Origin: Bathymodiolus brooksi methanotrophic gill symbiont
GTDB lineage: Bacteria; Pseudomonadota; Gammaproteobacteria; Methylococcales; Methylomonadaceae
DNA length: 52,576 nt
Assembly (NCBI GenBank): GCA_020996635.1
Contig: JAJJBE010000106.1
Span: 1-52,576 of the forward strand
Direction: 5' to 3'
This document shows, in pieces, positions 6,890-14,272 of the stretch. The position numbers and the translations under genes were made by a program. The notes below the pieces were generated by a model. The model made no database searches and was not told the DNA's origin. It was given only the letters and a program-made list of their open reading frames with translations. Every line of letters begins with the position of its first letter. Position 1 is the first letter of the stretch.

Positions 6890-7282
6890 TCATGTCCTGC
6901 CATCAGGAGGGTACCTTAAATGTTGATCCATAAATTCAGGTTTAAATTTATTTATGTGGTTTTCATACATTTCTTGCTCACCTATATTTAATTCACAAGG
7001 CTCATATGAGGTAAAATCAAAAGGATGCTCTATACGATATTCATCACCTGAGTATAAAGAATCATACTCACTAAATAATTTAGAAAAATCGTGTATGTTT
7101 TTTACATTACCTTTATTTTTCAAAATGGCGTATTTAACAAATAACTCTAATGCATGATAAAGTTGGTAGGCTACTGCATTTTGATATTCACCTGTATTAT
7201 TGTTATTGTTCGCAGAAACCTCACCAATATCCAAGTATGCCATACACATTAAAAAGTATGACTCATAATTATTTTCACTCAT
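6890..7282 (-). CDS. HEPN-like protein
   Basis: The 130-residue product has a helical core EYQNAVAYQLYHALELFVKY followed by KNIHDFSKLFSEY. A Tyr/His-rich helix ending in a short helix with HD(F/L)xxL is common in HEPN-domain proteins that accompany toxin-antitoxin or defence systems. The classical RX4-6H ribonuclease motif is not obvious. The start overlaps the stop of the 71-aa gene upstream (7279-7282), as in two-gene toxin-antitoxin operons. HEPN is my best reading, not a certainty. Confidence 0.55.
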   Translation of the reverse strand: MSENNYESYFLMCMAYLDIGEVSANNNNNTGEYQNAVAYQLYHALELFVKYAILKNKGNVKNIHDFSKLFSEYDSLYSGDEYRIEHPFDFTSYEPCELNIGEQEMYENHINKFKPEFMDQHLRYPPDGRT

Positions 7283-7494
7283 TTTTTTATATATCCATTT
7301 CCATCAGCTGCTCTAGTTATACTTTTACCAGGATTACTTTTTGCCCACGCCATTGCTTCTTGAAAGGTTTCAAAAAAATCAGGATTTTTGACCTCATATG
7401 AATTATCAGCAAAACCTGGCGCACTCATAAAATTGGGAAGTCCATCCTCATCGTGACCTCCCATATGATCTTCAATATATTGCCAATCCCCCAT
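7279..7494 (-). CDS. Small protein (71 aa) coupled to the HEPN-like gene
   Basis: The product begins MGDWQYIEDHMGGHDEDGLP and ends AKSNPGKSITRAADGNGYIKK. It overlaps the downstream HEPN-like gene by four bases, so the two are translated together. It is of antitoxin size, but no DNA-binding or nucleotidyltransferase motif can be seen. It is the first gene after attC 6. Confidence 0.6.
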   Translation of the reverse strand: MGDWQYIEDHMGGHDEDGLPNFMSAPGFADNSYEVKNPDFFETFQEAMAWAKSNPGKSITRAADGNGYIKK

Positions 7495-7510
7495 AATTAC
7501 TCCCCATATT

Positions 7511-7581
7511 ACTAACGTCGTGCTTCAGCGGCGCGGAGCGAGGTACGAGCGGAGCGTCCGACTGCAAGCGCCTTGTTAGGC
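7511..7581 (-). other. attC recombination site 6 (short)
   Basis: ACTAACG at 7511 and GTTAGGC at 7575 bound only about 70 bp. The arms GCTTCAGCGGCGCGGAGCG and CGGAGCGTCCGACTGCAAGC pair imperfectly, and the core is rich in GC. This is the classical short attC size and differs from the other subfamily here. Confidence 0.75.
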
Positions 7582-7585
7582 GATT

Positions 7586-7978
7586 TTACTTCAATACGTT
7601 CCAAAATACCCCAATCTCACTGTCCTCAGATAGTTGCCATGATGCACCAGAATTAACATTTATAAGGTATGTCATTCTCACGGCCAATCCTGAAGTAAAT
7701 ACTTGATAATTTACTTTGTTCGGTGTGGCTTTATCTCGAGGATGTTTTTCTGCCTGAATCAATTGCCATGATAGTCCTTTACTACCCGTTACCAACTGAA
7801 ATACTTGTCCTGTATATTTATCAATTTTTAATGTTATCTTAGCAGCGAGTTCTGACTGAATAATTTCAAAACGAGATGTATTTGGCACGCTTGAAAATTG
7901 GCTACGGTTTGTTTCCTGTGCCCATGCCTGACTAACAAACAGCCCAAGCATTAAAATCAGCAAAATTTGTTTCTTCAT
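7586..7978 (-). CDS. Secreted protein of unknown function (130 aa)
   Basis: A clear signal peptide (MKKQILLILMLGLFVSQAWA) with a cut before QETN starts the protein, preceded by AAGGTGA. The mature part contains two similar segments, one with FQLVTGSKGLSWQLIQ and one with YLINVNSGASWQLSED, which suggests a duplicated beta-rich module. It is the only gene in the cassette between attC 6 and attC 7; its stop is about five bases from attC 6. No named family is recognised. Confidence 0.7.
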   Translation of the reverse strand: MKKQILLILMLGLFVSQAWAQETNRSQFSSVPNTSRFEIIQSELAAKITLKIDKYTGQVFQLVTGSKGLSWQLIQAEKHPRDKATPNKVNYQVFTSGLAVRMTYLINVNSGASWQLSEDSEIGVFWNVLK

Positions 7979-7998
7979 GGCTTCACCTTATTTATTCG

Positions 7999-8103
7999 CC
8001 TAACGCCCACATTAAGCGGACAGAAATTGGGCGATATTTTTGCGCCCTTTGTTTTTGCAAAAATGACGAACTGTTTATGTTCCGTTTAAATTGCTTGTTA
8101 GGT
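7999..8103 (-). other. attC recombination site 7
   Basis: CCTAACG (7999) and GTTAGGT (8097) bound arms CATTAAGCGGACAG and a looser CTGTTTATGTTCCGTTTAA. The stop codon of the DUF4238 gene is inside the right core (TTA 8098-8100). Confidence 0.8.
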
Positions 8104-9036
8104 TCGTTTTAATAGTGTGCTGGCAGGACTGATTGTTCCACCTTTTGCTATATAATTGAAATTGTTTTTTGCAGCAAAGACTCTTTGGTAACTATTCGCA
8201 ATAATTTTACTATTTAGAATGGCAACTAAGAATTCATTAGCTTCCTTTACTGTATCTTCACGATCAAATTCACCAACAAGAGCAATATTTTTCGTTATTG
8301 GAAAATAGACCATTGTATCTTTTAAACCAAACCCTGGAGACATAAACGGTGGCACTTGCGCCGGGTCATGCCAAGCTAAGCTTACTGGATTATCAGTAGT
8401 AATAAATTCTCCCGATTCTTTTCCTGCTTTCACTAATGTCCAGTTTCTCCTGTGAAGTAACTCGGTAATCTGCTGCATTCCGATTAACTCCATATGAATC
8501 TGGTGCTCTTTGTTTACGGATATATCGAACTCTTGCCTTTCAACAAACTCTTTCATCTCTTCATAGGTTTTACCATTGGAAATATCTTCACCAGTATCTG
8601 CTTTTACTTGTGCTATTTGGGATTCCCAGCGTTCTTTAGTTTCCATTGTCATTGCCATCGTCATTTTAGCAATTTGTATTAGGGGTTTAGATAAGTGTTC
8701 ACGCATTTCAGGTGACTTGATTGCAAGCATACCAATCAATTCAAGAATCAAATCTTTTGTTTCACCCGAAAAATCCAATGTTTCAGCTATATTTTTTAGC
8801 GCATGAGCGACTTTACTTTCAAATTCAGATTGTTGTTTTTCAATGATTTCAGGATCTATGCCATCAATTTCGACTCTATTGAAATCACGCATTCCTCCAA
8901 CATTTCTTGGAATGGTTTCAAATTTTTTCAATTCTTTAAGATCTATTACCGTAAGTTTAGATTTCTTAGAGTTTCCCTGAGTAAAGCCTTTCAAATAACA
9001 CTGAGACAAATAATGATGATGCCTTGATATACTCAA
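8098..9036 (-). CDS. DUF4238 family protein
   Basis: I place the start at TTG 9036 because AGGAG lies six bases upstream; TTG 9042 would touch the ribosome site. The protein (about 312 aa) begins SISRHHHYLSQCYLKGF and later has ESGEFITTDNPVSLAW, both hallmarks of DUF4238 proteins. The function of the family is unknown; members are frequent in accessory and defence-rich regions. The stop codon TAA is supplied by the attC core itself, so gene and recombination site overlap by a few bases. It is the sole gene of its cassette. Confidence 0.8.
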   Translation of the reverse strand: MSISRHHHYLSQCYLKGFTQGNSKKSKLTVIDLKELKKFETIPRNVGGMRDFNRVEIDGIDPEIIEKQQSEFESKVAHALKNIAETLDFSGETKDLILELIGMLAIKSPEMREHLSKPLIQIAKMTMAMTMETKERWESQIAQVKADTGEDISNGKTYEEMKEFVERQEFDISVNKEHQIHMELIGMQQITELLHRRNWTLVKAGKESGEFITTDNPVSLAWHDPAQVPPFMSPGFGLKDTMVYFPITKNIALVGEFDREDTVKEANEFLVAILNSKIIANSYQRVFAAKNNFNYIAKGGTISPASTLLKRT

Positions 9037-9073
9037 TTTCAACTCCTAAATTGCGACAATTCCGATGTGAACC

Positions 9074-9274
9074 TAACACCGCGGTGACTGGCGTGTTTGC
9101 CTTGGTAATGGAGTGCGAGCACGGACGATTACCAAGGCAAACATGCCAGTCGAACGCTTAGTTATTTAGGTTCTGGAGCCATGCGACAGATCCTTAATAA
9201 CTGAGCTTTCGACTGGGCACCAGTCACCGCGGTGTTATTGAGGAACTGGAGCGCAGCTCCAGTTCCTCAATAAC
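9074..9274 (-). repeat. ORF-less hairpin cassette, copy 1 (201 bp, identical to 10091-10291)
   Basis: The unit runs from TAACACCGCGG to CAATAAC, core to core, so it is a complete integron cassette with no reading frame. Part a (about 9072-9166) is an attC: arms GACTGGCGTGTTTGCC... and ...GGCAAACATGCCAGTC form a 24-bp stem with one mismatch. Part b (about 9198-9237) is a mini-attC in opposite orientation that reuses AACACCGCGGTGACTGG. Part c (9234-9274) is a perfect palindrome: 19-bp arms GTTATTGAGGAACTGGAGC around GCA. All three hairpins have TAAC/GTTA at their feet. Confidence 0.85.
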
Positions 9275-9364
9275 GCCTGCATCAGCTGACGTAATAAGGG
9301 GCGGTTTTTTTGCTTTAGCAAAAAAAATGACGCTTATTACGGTCAGCTGGATGCAATTGTTAAA
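9271..9364 (-). other. attC recombination site 8
   Basis: TAACGCC at 9271 and GTTAAAT at 9358 bound arms GCATCAGCTGACGTAATAAG and CTTATTACGGTCAGCTGGATG. The central GGGGCGGTTTTTTTGC / GCAAAAAAAATGACGC matches attC 4 and 5. The left core is shared with the right end of the 201-bp repeat. Confidence 0.85.
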
Positions 9365-9366
9365 TG

Positions 9367-10062
9367 TTATTCACTTGAACTATTATCCGAAGAAGAAGAA
9401 TTAGTATTAACTGACCCTGCTTCTTTTTGAGCCGCTGTTGTTCCTGGAGCTGCTTGCATAGTTGGAATAGTAGCACTATCAAATGTGGGTACTTTCTGCA
9501 TTATTGGAATTGTAGCACTTTCCAAACAAGGTTTAGATTTAGGGTCAATATCAGACACACTGACTAAAGTCTCTTTTTTACTCATTTTTGATCCTTCTTT
9601 ATTAATGTTGAGCATTACAAAAATAACCATCATAATTATTGCAATACTAAATAAAAAAGCTACTAAATAGTTTAGCCTATTATTCCATATTGATAATTTA
9701 TTTTTCTCAGTAGCTGCCGATGCTTTTTTATTTATATAATAATCAGTTGCAATATCTAGCTGATGGTCAATAGCTCTGTTACTTATTAAATATGCAATCA
9801 AAGATGAAATAATAGTTAAAAGAAAAGCTCCCCACGAACCAATTATTAACCATAAATAACTCGCCATTTTAATAGGGACTACAAATTTAAAAAATGTTAG
9901 CGAAAGAGCTAATCCAGCTGATGACAGAGACAAAATTATTTTATCATAATTTTCTGTATTTGATAACTGCCTTTTCAACAACTCATCCCTAAAAGAATCA
10001 TAAAGCTCAACAGCTCGCTTTTGCTCTTCCTCATTTCGCTCAATTAGATTTGTGTTATCCAT
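9367..10062 (-). CDS. Membrane protein of unknown function, cassette-borne
   Basis: This 231-residue protein has a charged N-terminus, a hydrophobic pair at about 48-66 and 70-95 (LWLIIGSWGAFLLTIISSLI), and a third segment near 131-152 (LVAFLFSIAIIMMVIFVML). The C-terminal third is polar, Ser/Asn-rich, and contains two copies of SATIPxMQ (SATIPIMQ, SATIPTMQ). The layout recalls small sensor-like proteins that hold a SLATT-type two-helix domain, but I cannot confirm that. It is the only gene in a cassette lying between the two copies of the 201-bp hairpin cassette. Confidence 0.65.
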   Translation of the reverse strand: MDNTNLIERNEEEQKRAVELYDSFRDELLKRQLSNTENYDKIILSLSSAGLALSLTFFKFVVPIKMASYLWLIIGSWGAFLLTIISSLIAYLISNRAIDHQLDIATDYYINKKASAATEKNKLSIWNNRLNYLVAFLFSIAIIMMVIFVMLNINKEGSKMSKKETLVSVSDIDPKSKPCLESATIPIMQKVPTFDSATIPTMQAAPGTTAAQKEAGSVNTNSSSSDNSSSE

Positions 10063-10090
10063 ATTTATTTTCTAGATACTTCCGTACATT

Positions 10091-10291
10091 TAACACCGCG
10101 GTGACTGGCGTGTTTGCCTTGGTAATGGAGTGCGAGCACGGACGATTACCAAGGCAAACATGCCAGTCGAACGCTTAGTTATTTAGGTTCTGGAGCCATG
10201 CGACAGATCCTTAATAACTGAGCTTTCGACTGGGCACCAGTCACCGCGGTGTTATTGAGGAACTGGAGCGCAGCTCCAGTTCCTCAATAAC
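10091..10291 (-). repeat. ORF-less hairpin cassette, copy 2 (201 bp), first position of the array
   Basis: This is letter-for-letter the same as 9074-9274 over 201 bp, with the same core-to-core limits. It contains an attC (about 10090-10183), an inverted mini-attC and a perfect 41-bp palindrome (10251-10291). It is the cassette next to the attI position, the place of the most recent insertion in an integron. The complete identity of the two copies points to a recent second insertion or duplication. Confidence 0.85.
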
Positions 10292-10483
10292 TATTACTTC
10301 TAAAGTAACTTCGCCCTACCTGCTCAATACCAACTCACTTTTCCTTCCTATTTAAATTAAAGCTCAAATTAGCTCTATTTTTCTAATAGGAAGGCAAATA
10401 AACTGCATAATTCGATATTAGCGGGTAAATCAGGCTAAATTGCTTTAATATTTATTAGCTTAGTTTATTCACTAGGTAATATT
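10292..10483. other. Candidate attI / cassette-promoter region of a decayed integron
   Basis: The stretch lies between the last core site (TAAC ending at 10291) and the integrase-like remnant. In an integron this interval holds attI and the promoters of intI and of the cassettes. I see a small palindrome TTACTT-CT-AAAGTAA next to the boundary and AT-rich sequence beyond, but no convincing promoter. The assignment rests on position only. Confidence 0.35.
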
Positions 10484-10612
10484 ATGTCAAGCTCTGATAA
10501 TCGTAAACTCATGGATCATGTGCAACAGCTCTTGCGTGTTAAACATTATGCGATCATAAAACCAGCTGATCTCTTGATTTTTTGTGTTTGCTATTTTATG
10601 AATTTCTGCTAA
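10484..10612 (+). pseudogene. Remnant of an integron integrase (intI), N-terminal piece only
   Basis: ATG at 10484 opens 42 codons starting MSSSDNRKLMDHVQQLLRVK and continuing HYAI. This corresponds to the conserved start of the SAM-like N-terminal domain of integron integrases (L-x-V-x-x-x-L/I-R-x-K/R-H-Y-S/A-I, normally followed by R-T-E-Q-A-Y). After HYAI the resemblance ends and a stop follows. No catalytic Arg/His/Tyr part is found before amt. Its place and direction, next to the array and pointing away from it, are those of intI. The match is from memory of the family. Confidence 0.55.
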
Positions 10613-10660
10613 TAAACCTTCACTAGCCCTGGCTTTGTTTGAAACACGTTCTCAAGTTGA

Positions 10661-10797
10661 TATACCCAAAATAAATGAAGATGCGTGATTTAACTAAATG
10701 GAACAGCGGTCTTCAGCCGCTGCAATCACATATCAAGCATTCCGCGACTAAAGATCGCGGCTCCATTAAGCCTGCATCTTCAAGTAGCTTGGGTATA
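10661..10797. repeat. MITE-like element, TATACCC family, copy 1
   Basis: Ends TATACCCAA...GAAGATGC (left) and GCATCTTC...TTGGGTATA (right) are imperfect inverted repeats of about 28 bases. Inside are two hairpins: GCGGTCTTCAGCCGC and CCGCGACTAAAGATCGCGG. The same ends occur at 29649-29799 with a different interior, so this is a dispersed non-autonomous element. It sits in the decayed stretch behind the integrase remnant. Confidence 0.7.
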
Positions 10798-10928
10798 TTA
10801 TTCATTTACGCCTTCACATTAATTTTATCGTATTGATCACGTGCTTCAATAATCATTAAAACTTTATGATTTATACTTTAACTGAGTTTTATTTACTGTA
10901 AAAACAACCATCGTTTTTACGCATAAAA

Positions 10929-10959
10929 AAGGCGTTACTAATAAAATCAGTAACGCCTT
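10929..10959 (-). terminator. Terminator of the glnK-amt operon
   Basis: AAGGCGTTACT and AGTAACGCCTT form an 11-bp stem around a 9-base loop, 30 bases after the amt stop. It is flanked by A and T runs, so it could work in both directions. Confidence 0.8.
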
Positions 10960-10989
10960 AATTAAATTTCTAAATTAATTTAGAAAATA

Positions 10990-12240
10990 CTATTTACCTG
11001 AATTTGTAAACTCTGGGTAAGCTTCCATTCCACATTCAGAGTAATCAACCCCTTGGTACTCTTCTTCTTCAGTGACTCGAATACCCATGACTAATTTTAT
11101 GATAGTCCATGCAATAAAACTTGAGATAAAGACAAAAGCAAAAATAGTGACAATACCAATTAACTGTGCAGTCAGTGTTGAGTCATCATTAGAAATACAA
11201 ACGGCTAATAATCCCCATATACCAACAACACCATGTACTGATAACGCACCCACTGGATCATCAATTTTTAGTTTATCAAAACCAATAATAGAGAAAACTA
11301 CGATAATACCAGCGATTGCACCAATAATTGCCGCCAATAAAGGGGGTGGTGTTAAAGGTTCTGCTGTAATAGCAACTAAGCCTGCTAATGCACCATTTAA
11401 AGACATGGATAAATCCGCTTTACCAAATAAAAGGTGTGCCGTTAATAAAGCTGAAATAACACCTGCTGCCGCTGCTGCATTGGTATTAACAAAAATTAAT
11501 GCGACTGCATTTGCATTTTCAATTCCATGAATCGCAAGTTGTGACCCACCATTAAAACCAAACCAACCCATCCATAAAATGAACATACCTAAAGTTGCTA
11601 AAGGCATATTACACCCAGGAATTGGGTAGATTTCACCATTTTCTCCATATTTACCTTTACGTGCGCCTAATAATAGAACACCCGCTAATGCAGCAGTCGC
11701 ACCACAAAGATGCACCACACCAGAACCCGCAAAATCAAGAAAACCTAGTTGATCTAAAAACCCAGCACCCCATTTCCAGTAACCTTGTACAGGATAAATA
11801 AAACCTGTCATTACCACTGAAAATACTAAGAATGCCCATAGTTTCATACGCTCAGCGACTGCTCCCGATACGATAGACATCGCTGTGGCAACAAAAACCA
11901 CTTGGAAGAAAAAGTCAGCCATTTTAGAATAATAAGTATCGCCATTGCTCGCTAGTACATCAGCAACGCTATGATCCCCTTCAATTAAAAAGCTAATGCC
12001 AGGCCAAATGCTATTGACTGCTTCTACAGGGTACATTAAATTGTAACCGCACAGCATATACATGGTGCAGGCTATGGCAAATAATGCGACGTTTTTAATT
12101 AAAATTTCAGCGGTATTTTTTGCTCTGACTAATCCTGCCTCTAACATAGAGAAACCGGCTGCCATCCACATAACAAATGCACCACAAATTAAAAAATAAA
12201 ATGTATCTAGTGCATAACTTAATTCTGTTACTTGTTCCAC
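10990..12240 (-). CDS. amt: Ammonium transporter
   Basis: This 416-residue protein has the Amt/Rh fold: about eleven membrane segments, the pore histidines His177 (VVHLCGATAAL) and His336 (LSVHGVVGIWG), and the recruitment Asp169 (FLDFAGSG). It conducts NH4+/NH3 across the inner membrane and is gated by the PII protein. It follows glnK by 18 bases in one operon, the standard pairing. The N-terminus has no long signal peptide, as in many bacterial Amt proteins. A C-terminal tail binding GlnK is present (KLVMGIRVTEEEEYQGVDYS). Confidence 0.97.
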   Translation of the reverse strand: MEQVTELSYALDTFYFLICGAFVMWMAAGFSMLEAGLVRAKNTAEILIKNVALFAIACTMYMLCGYNLMYPVEAVNSIWPGISFLIEGDHSVADVLASNGDTYYSKMADFFFQVVFVATAMSIVSGAVAERMKLWAFLVFSVVMTGFIYPVQGYWKWGAGFLDQLGFLDFAGSGVVHLCGATAALAGVLLLGARKGKYGENGEIYPIPGCNMPLATLGMFILWMGWFGFNGGSQLAIHGIENANAVALIFVNTNAAAAAGVISALLTAHLLFGKADLSMSLNGALAGLVAITAEPLTPPPLLAAIIGAIAGIIVVFSIIGFDKLKIDDPVGALSVHGVVGIWGLLAVCISNDDSTLTAQLIGIVTIFAFVFISSFIAWTIIKLVMGIRVTEEEEYQGVDYSECGMEAYPEFTNSGK

Positions 12241-12258
12241 AATGATATCCTCTTTAAA

Positions 12259-12615
<357 letters not shown>

Positions 12616-12633
12616 TTAATTTCATTAACACTA

Positions 12634-12650
12634 CAGCACAGTCCATGCCA
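12634..12650 (-). promoter_or_regulatory. Sigma-54 (-24/-12) promoter of glnK-amt
   Basis: Read leftward, TTGGCATGGACTGTGCT has GG (12649-12648) and GC (12637-12636) exactly ten bases apart, the invariant spacing of RpoN promoters. A start about 12 bases on would give a leader of roughly 28 bases with the GGAG ribosome site. Confidence 0.75.
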
Positions 12651-12702
12651 AAAATATAAACCTTTGTTTATTAACCTTTTAGAGTCCTTGCGCTTCATAT
12701 AG

Positions 12703-12719
12703 CGCACCAAAATGATACA
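12703..12719 (-). promoter_or_regulatory. NtrC-like enhancer site
   Basis: CGCACCAAAATGATACA matches the NtrC consensus TGCACCAAAATGGTGCA at 14 of 17 positions. It is about 60 bases upstream of the sigma-54 promoter. A second half-site, CGCACC, lies near 12735. NtrC control under nitrogen limitation is inferred. Confidence 0.6.
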
Positions 12720-12809
12720 AATTATTTTTCTACGCACCATTAAAGAACCTAAAATATAAGTTCGATTGCTAAGTAAACTATCAATTCACAGAAAAATTCA
12801 AACACATTC

Positions 12810-12893
12810 AAGCCGAATGACACCTCTATTAAATCAATAACTTAATAGTTAATGAAGACATTTCACACACATAAAATATGTGTCATTCGTCTT
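12810..12893. repeat. Inverted repeat upstream of the porin gene
   Basis: Arms AAGCCGAATGACAC (12810-12823) and GTGTCATTCGTCTT (12880-12893) match with one mismatch around a 56-base AT-rich spacer. It lies in the divergent region between glnK and the porin gene and could be a cruciform, a two-site operator or a repeat remnant. A shorter palindrome, CGATATT...AATATCG, is nearer the porin start. Confidence 0.55.
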
Positions 12894-13023
12894 AAGCTAA
12901 AATAATGGCATCAATTATGCTTTAACTAAATTAGCTCTCACTATCCAGCTAATTTACGGTACACCGATATTTTATATAATATCGCTCATACCCTTTTTAA
13001 TAGCTCTAACTCAGGACTATCTA

Positions 13024-14172
13024 ATGAATAAAAAATTAATATTAAGCAGCGCGATTCTCTCCATTAGCATGCAAGCTAGTGCTGCAGATGATATGGGCAT
13101 GATTGAGTCATTAAGCGACTTTAGTATCAACGATACCTCTTTTATGAAGAAGAGTGGATTTACAACTGGGCTTTGGGCTTCTGCAGGTGTAACAGGAAAT
13201 TCAAACGGCAAAACTAACGCCCCTGTTCTTTTTAATGACAAAGTTAATAGCTTCGACCTAGATCAATTAAATTTTTATATTGAACGTGCTGTTAATACTG
13301 AAGGAGATAAGTGGGATATTGGGGGGCGTATGGACTTTATGTATGGTAGAGATGCAAACAATACTCAAGCCTCAGGTTGGGATGGTGATTGGAGCGATGC
13401 TGCAGAATACGATATTGCTATGCCACAATTATATGTTGAAGTTTTTGCTCCTATCGGTAACGGTATCACGGCAAAATTAGGACACTTTTACACAACTATC
13501 GGTAATGAAGTGGTTACCTCTCCAGATAACTTCTTTTATTCTCACGCCTATACGATGCTGTATGCAGAACCTTTCACGCATACAGGCGCATTATTTAGCT
13601 ATGACATTAATGATAATTTTTCTGTCAATGGTGGCTTAGTTGCTGGCTGGGATAATGTAGGGGAAGATACAGCCTGGAACTTTTTAGGGGGTGGTAGCTG
13701 GACTAGCGATAGCCAAGCTTCCTCGGTAACCGTGCAATTAATTAGTGGAGAGACACCAACCGAGCAAGCAGGCAACACCGTACTGGATAATACAACGATG
13801 TATAGCATCGTTGCAACTCATGACTTTACCGATAATTTGCATTATTTAATACAGCATGATTTTGGTACGCATAAAAACATAGATGGTAGCCAGGACCGCT
13901 GGTATGGTATCAATCAATATATCACCTTCGATATGACTGATAAGCTATCTATCGGTTTACGCGCAGAATGGTTTAATGATGTGGATAATGCTCGCGTTAG
14001 CAACATGGGCGCAAACTATTTAGCTGCATCTGTTGGACTAAACTACTCAGTAACAAGCTGGTTTAAAGTTCGCCCTGAAGTACGTTATGACTGGGCTGAT
14101 GAAGATGTATTCAACAGTGGTAATGACCATGACCAAATTGCAATTGCTATGGATATGATTGTTACTTTCTAA
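13024..14172 (+). CDS. Outer-membrane beta-barrel porin (BBP2-like)
   Basis: The 382-residue protein has a signal peptide (MNKKLILSSAILSISMQASA) and a mature chain of alternating beta-strand pattern, ending in the outer-membrane signature DMIVTF with terminal Phe. Segments such as FDLDQLNFYIERAV, KLGHFYTTIG and SIGLRAEWFNDVD are typical of the putative beta-barrel porin-2 (OmpL-like) group. It probably admits small solutes through the outer membrane. The neighbouring glnK-amt operon, divergent from it, hints at nitrogen-compound uptake but does not show it. A bidirectional terminator follows. Confidence 0.8.
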   Translation: MNKKLILSSAILSISMQASAADDMGMIESLSDFSINDTSFMKKSGFTTGLWASAGVTGNSNGKTNAPVLFNDKVNSFDLDQLNFYIERAVNTEGDKWDIGGRMDFMYGRDANNTQASGWDGDWSDAAEYDIAMPQLYVEVFAPIGNGITAKLGHFYTTIGNEVVTSPDNFFYSHAYTMLYAEPFTHTGALFSYDINDNFSVNGGLVAGWDNVGEDTAWNFLGGGSWTSDSQASSVTVQLISGETPTEQAGNTVLDNTTMYSIVATHDFTDNLHYLIQHDFGTHKNIDGSQDRWYGINQYITFDMTDKLSIGLRAEWFNDVDNARVSNMGANYLAASVGLNYSVTSWFKVRPEVRYDWADEDVFNSGNDHDQIAIAMDMIVTF

Positions 14173-14211
14173 TCATACTTCAGGCAGCCACGACTGCAGA
14201 TTTCTAGCATA

Positions 14212-14250
14212 AAAAAGCCACTACCTTCTCAAAAAAGGCAGTGGCTTTTT
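14212..14250. terminator. Bidirectional terminator between the porin and pilZ
   Basis: AAAAAGCCACT and AGTGGCTTTTT pair around a 17-base loop. It is followed by T-rich sequence on both strands and serves the converging porin and pilZ transcripts. Confidence 0.8.
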
Positions 14251-14272
14251 AGTATTGTAAAATATAAAGTCT

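Noticed and set aside
9234-9274. Rho-independent terminator reading of the perfect palindrome
   Set aside because: The stem is not followed by a T run on either strand and is bounded by recombination-core-like TAAC/GTTA, so a recombination or structural role fits better.
9074-10291. CRISPR array
   Set aside because: Only two identical 201-bp copies exist, spaced by a whole gene. Their ends are integron core sites and no cas genes are present.
11072-11530. Rightward ORF of 152 codons opposite amt
   Set aside because: It is the antisense shadow of a strongly conserved transporter gene.
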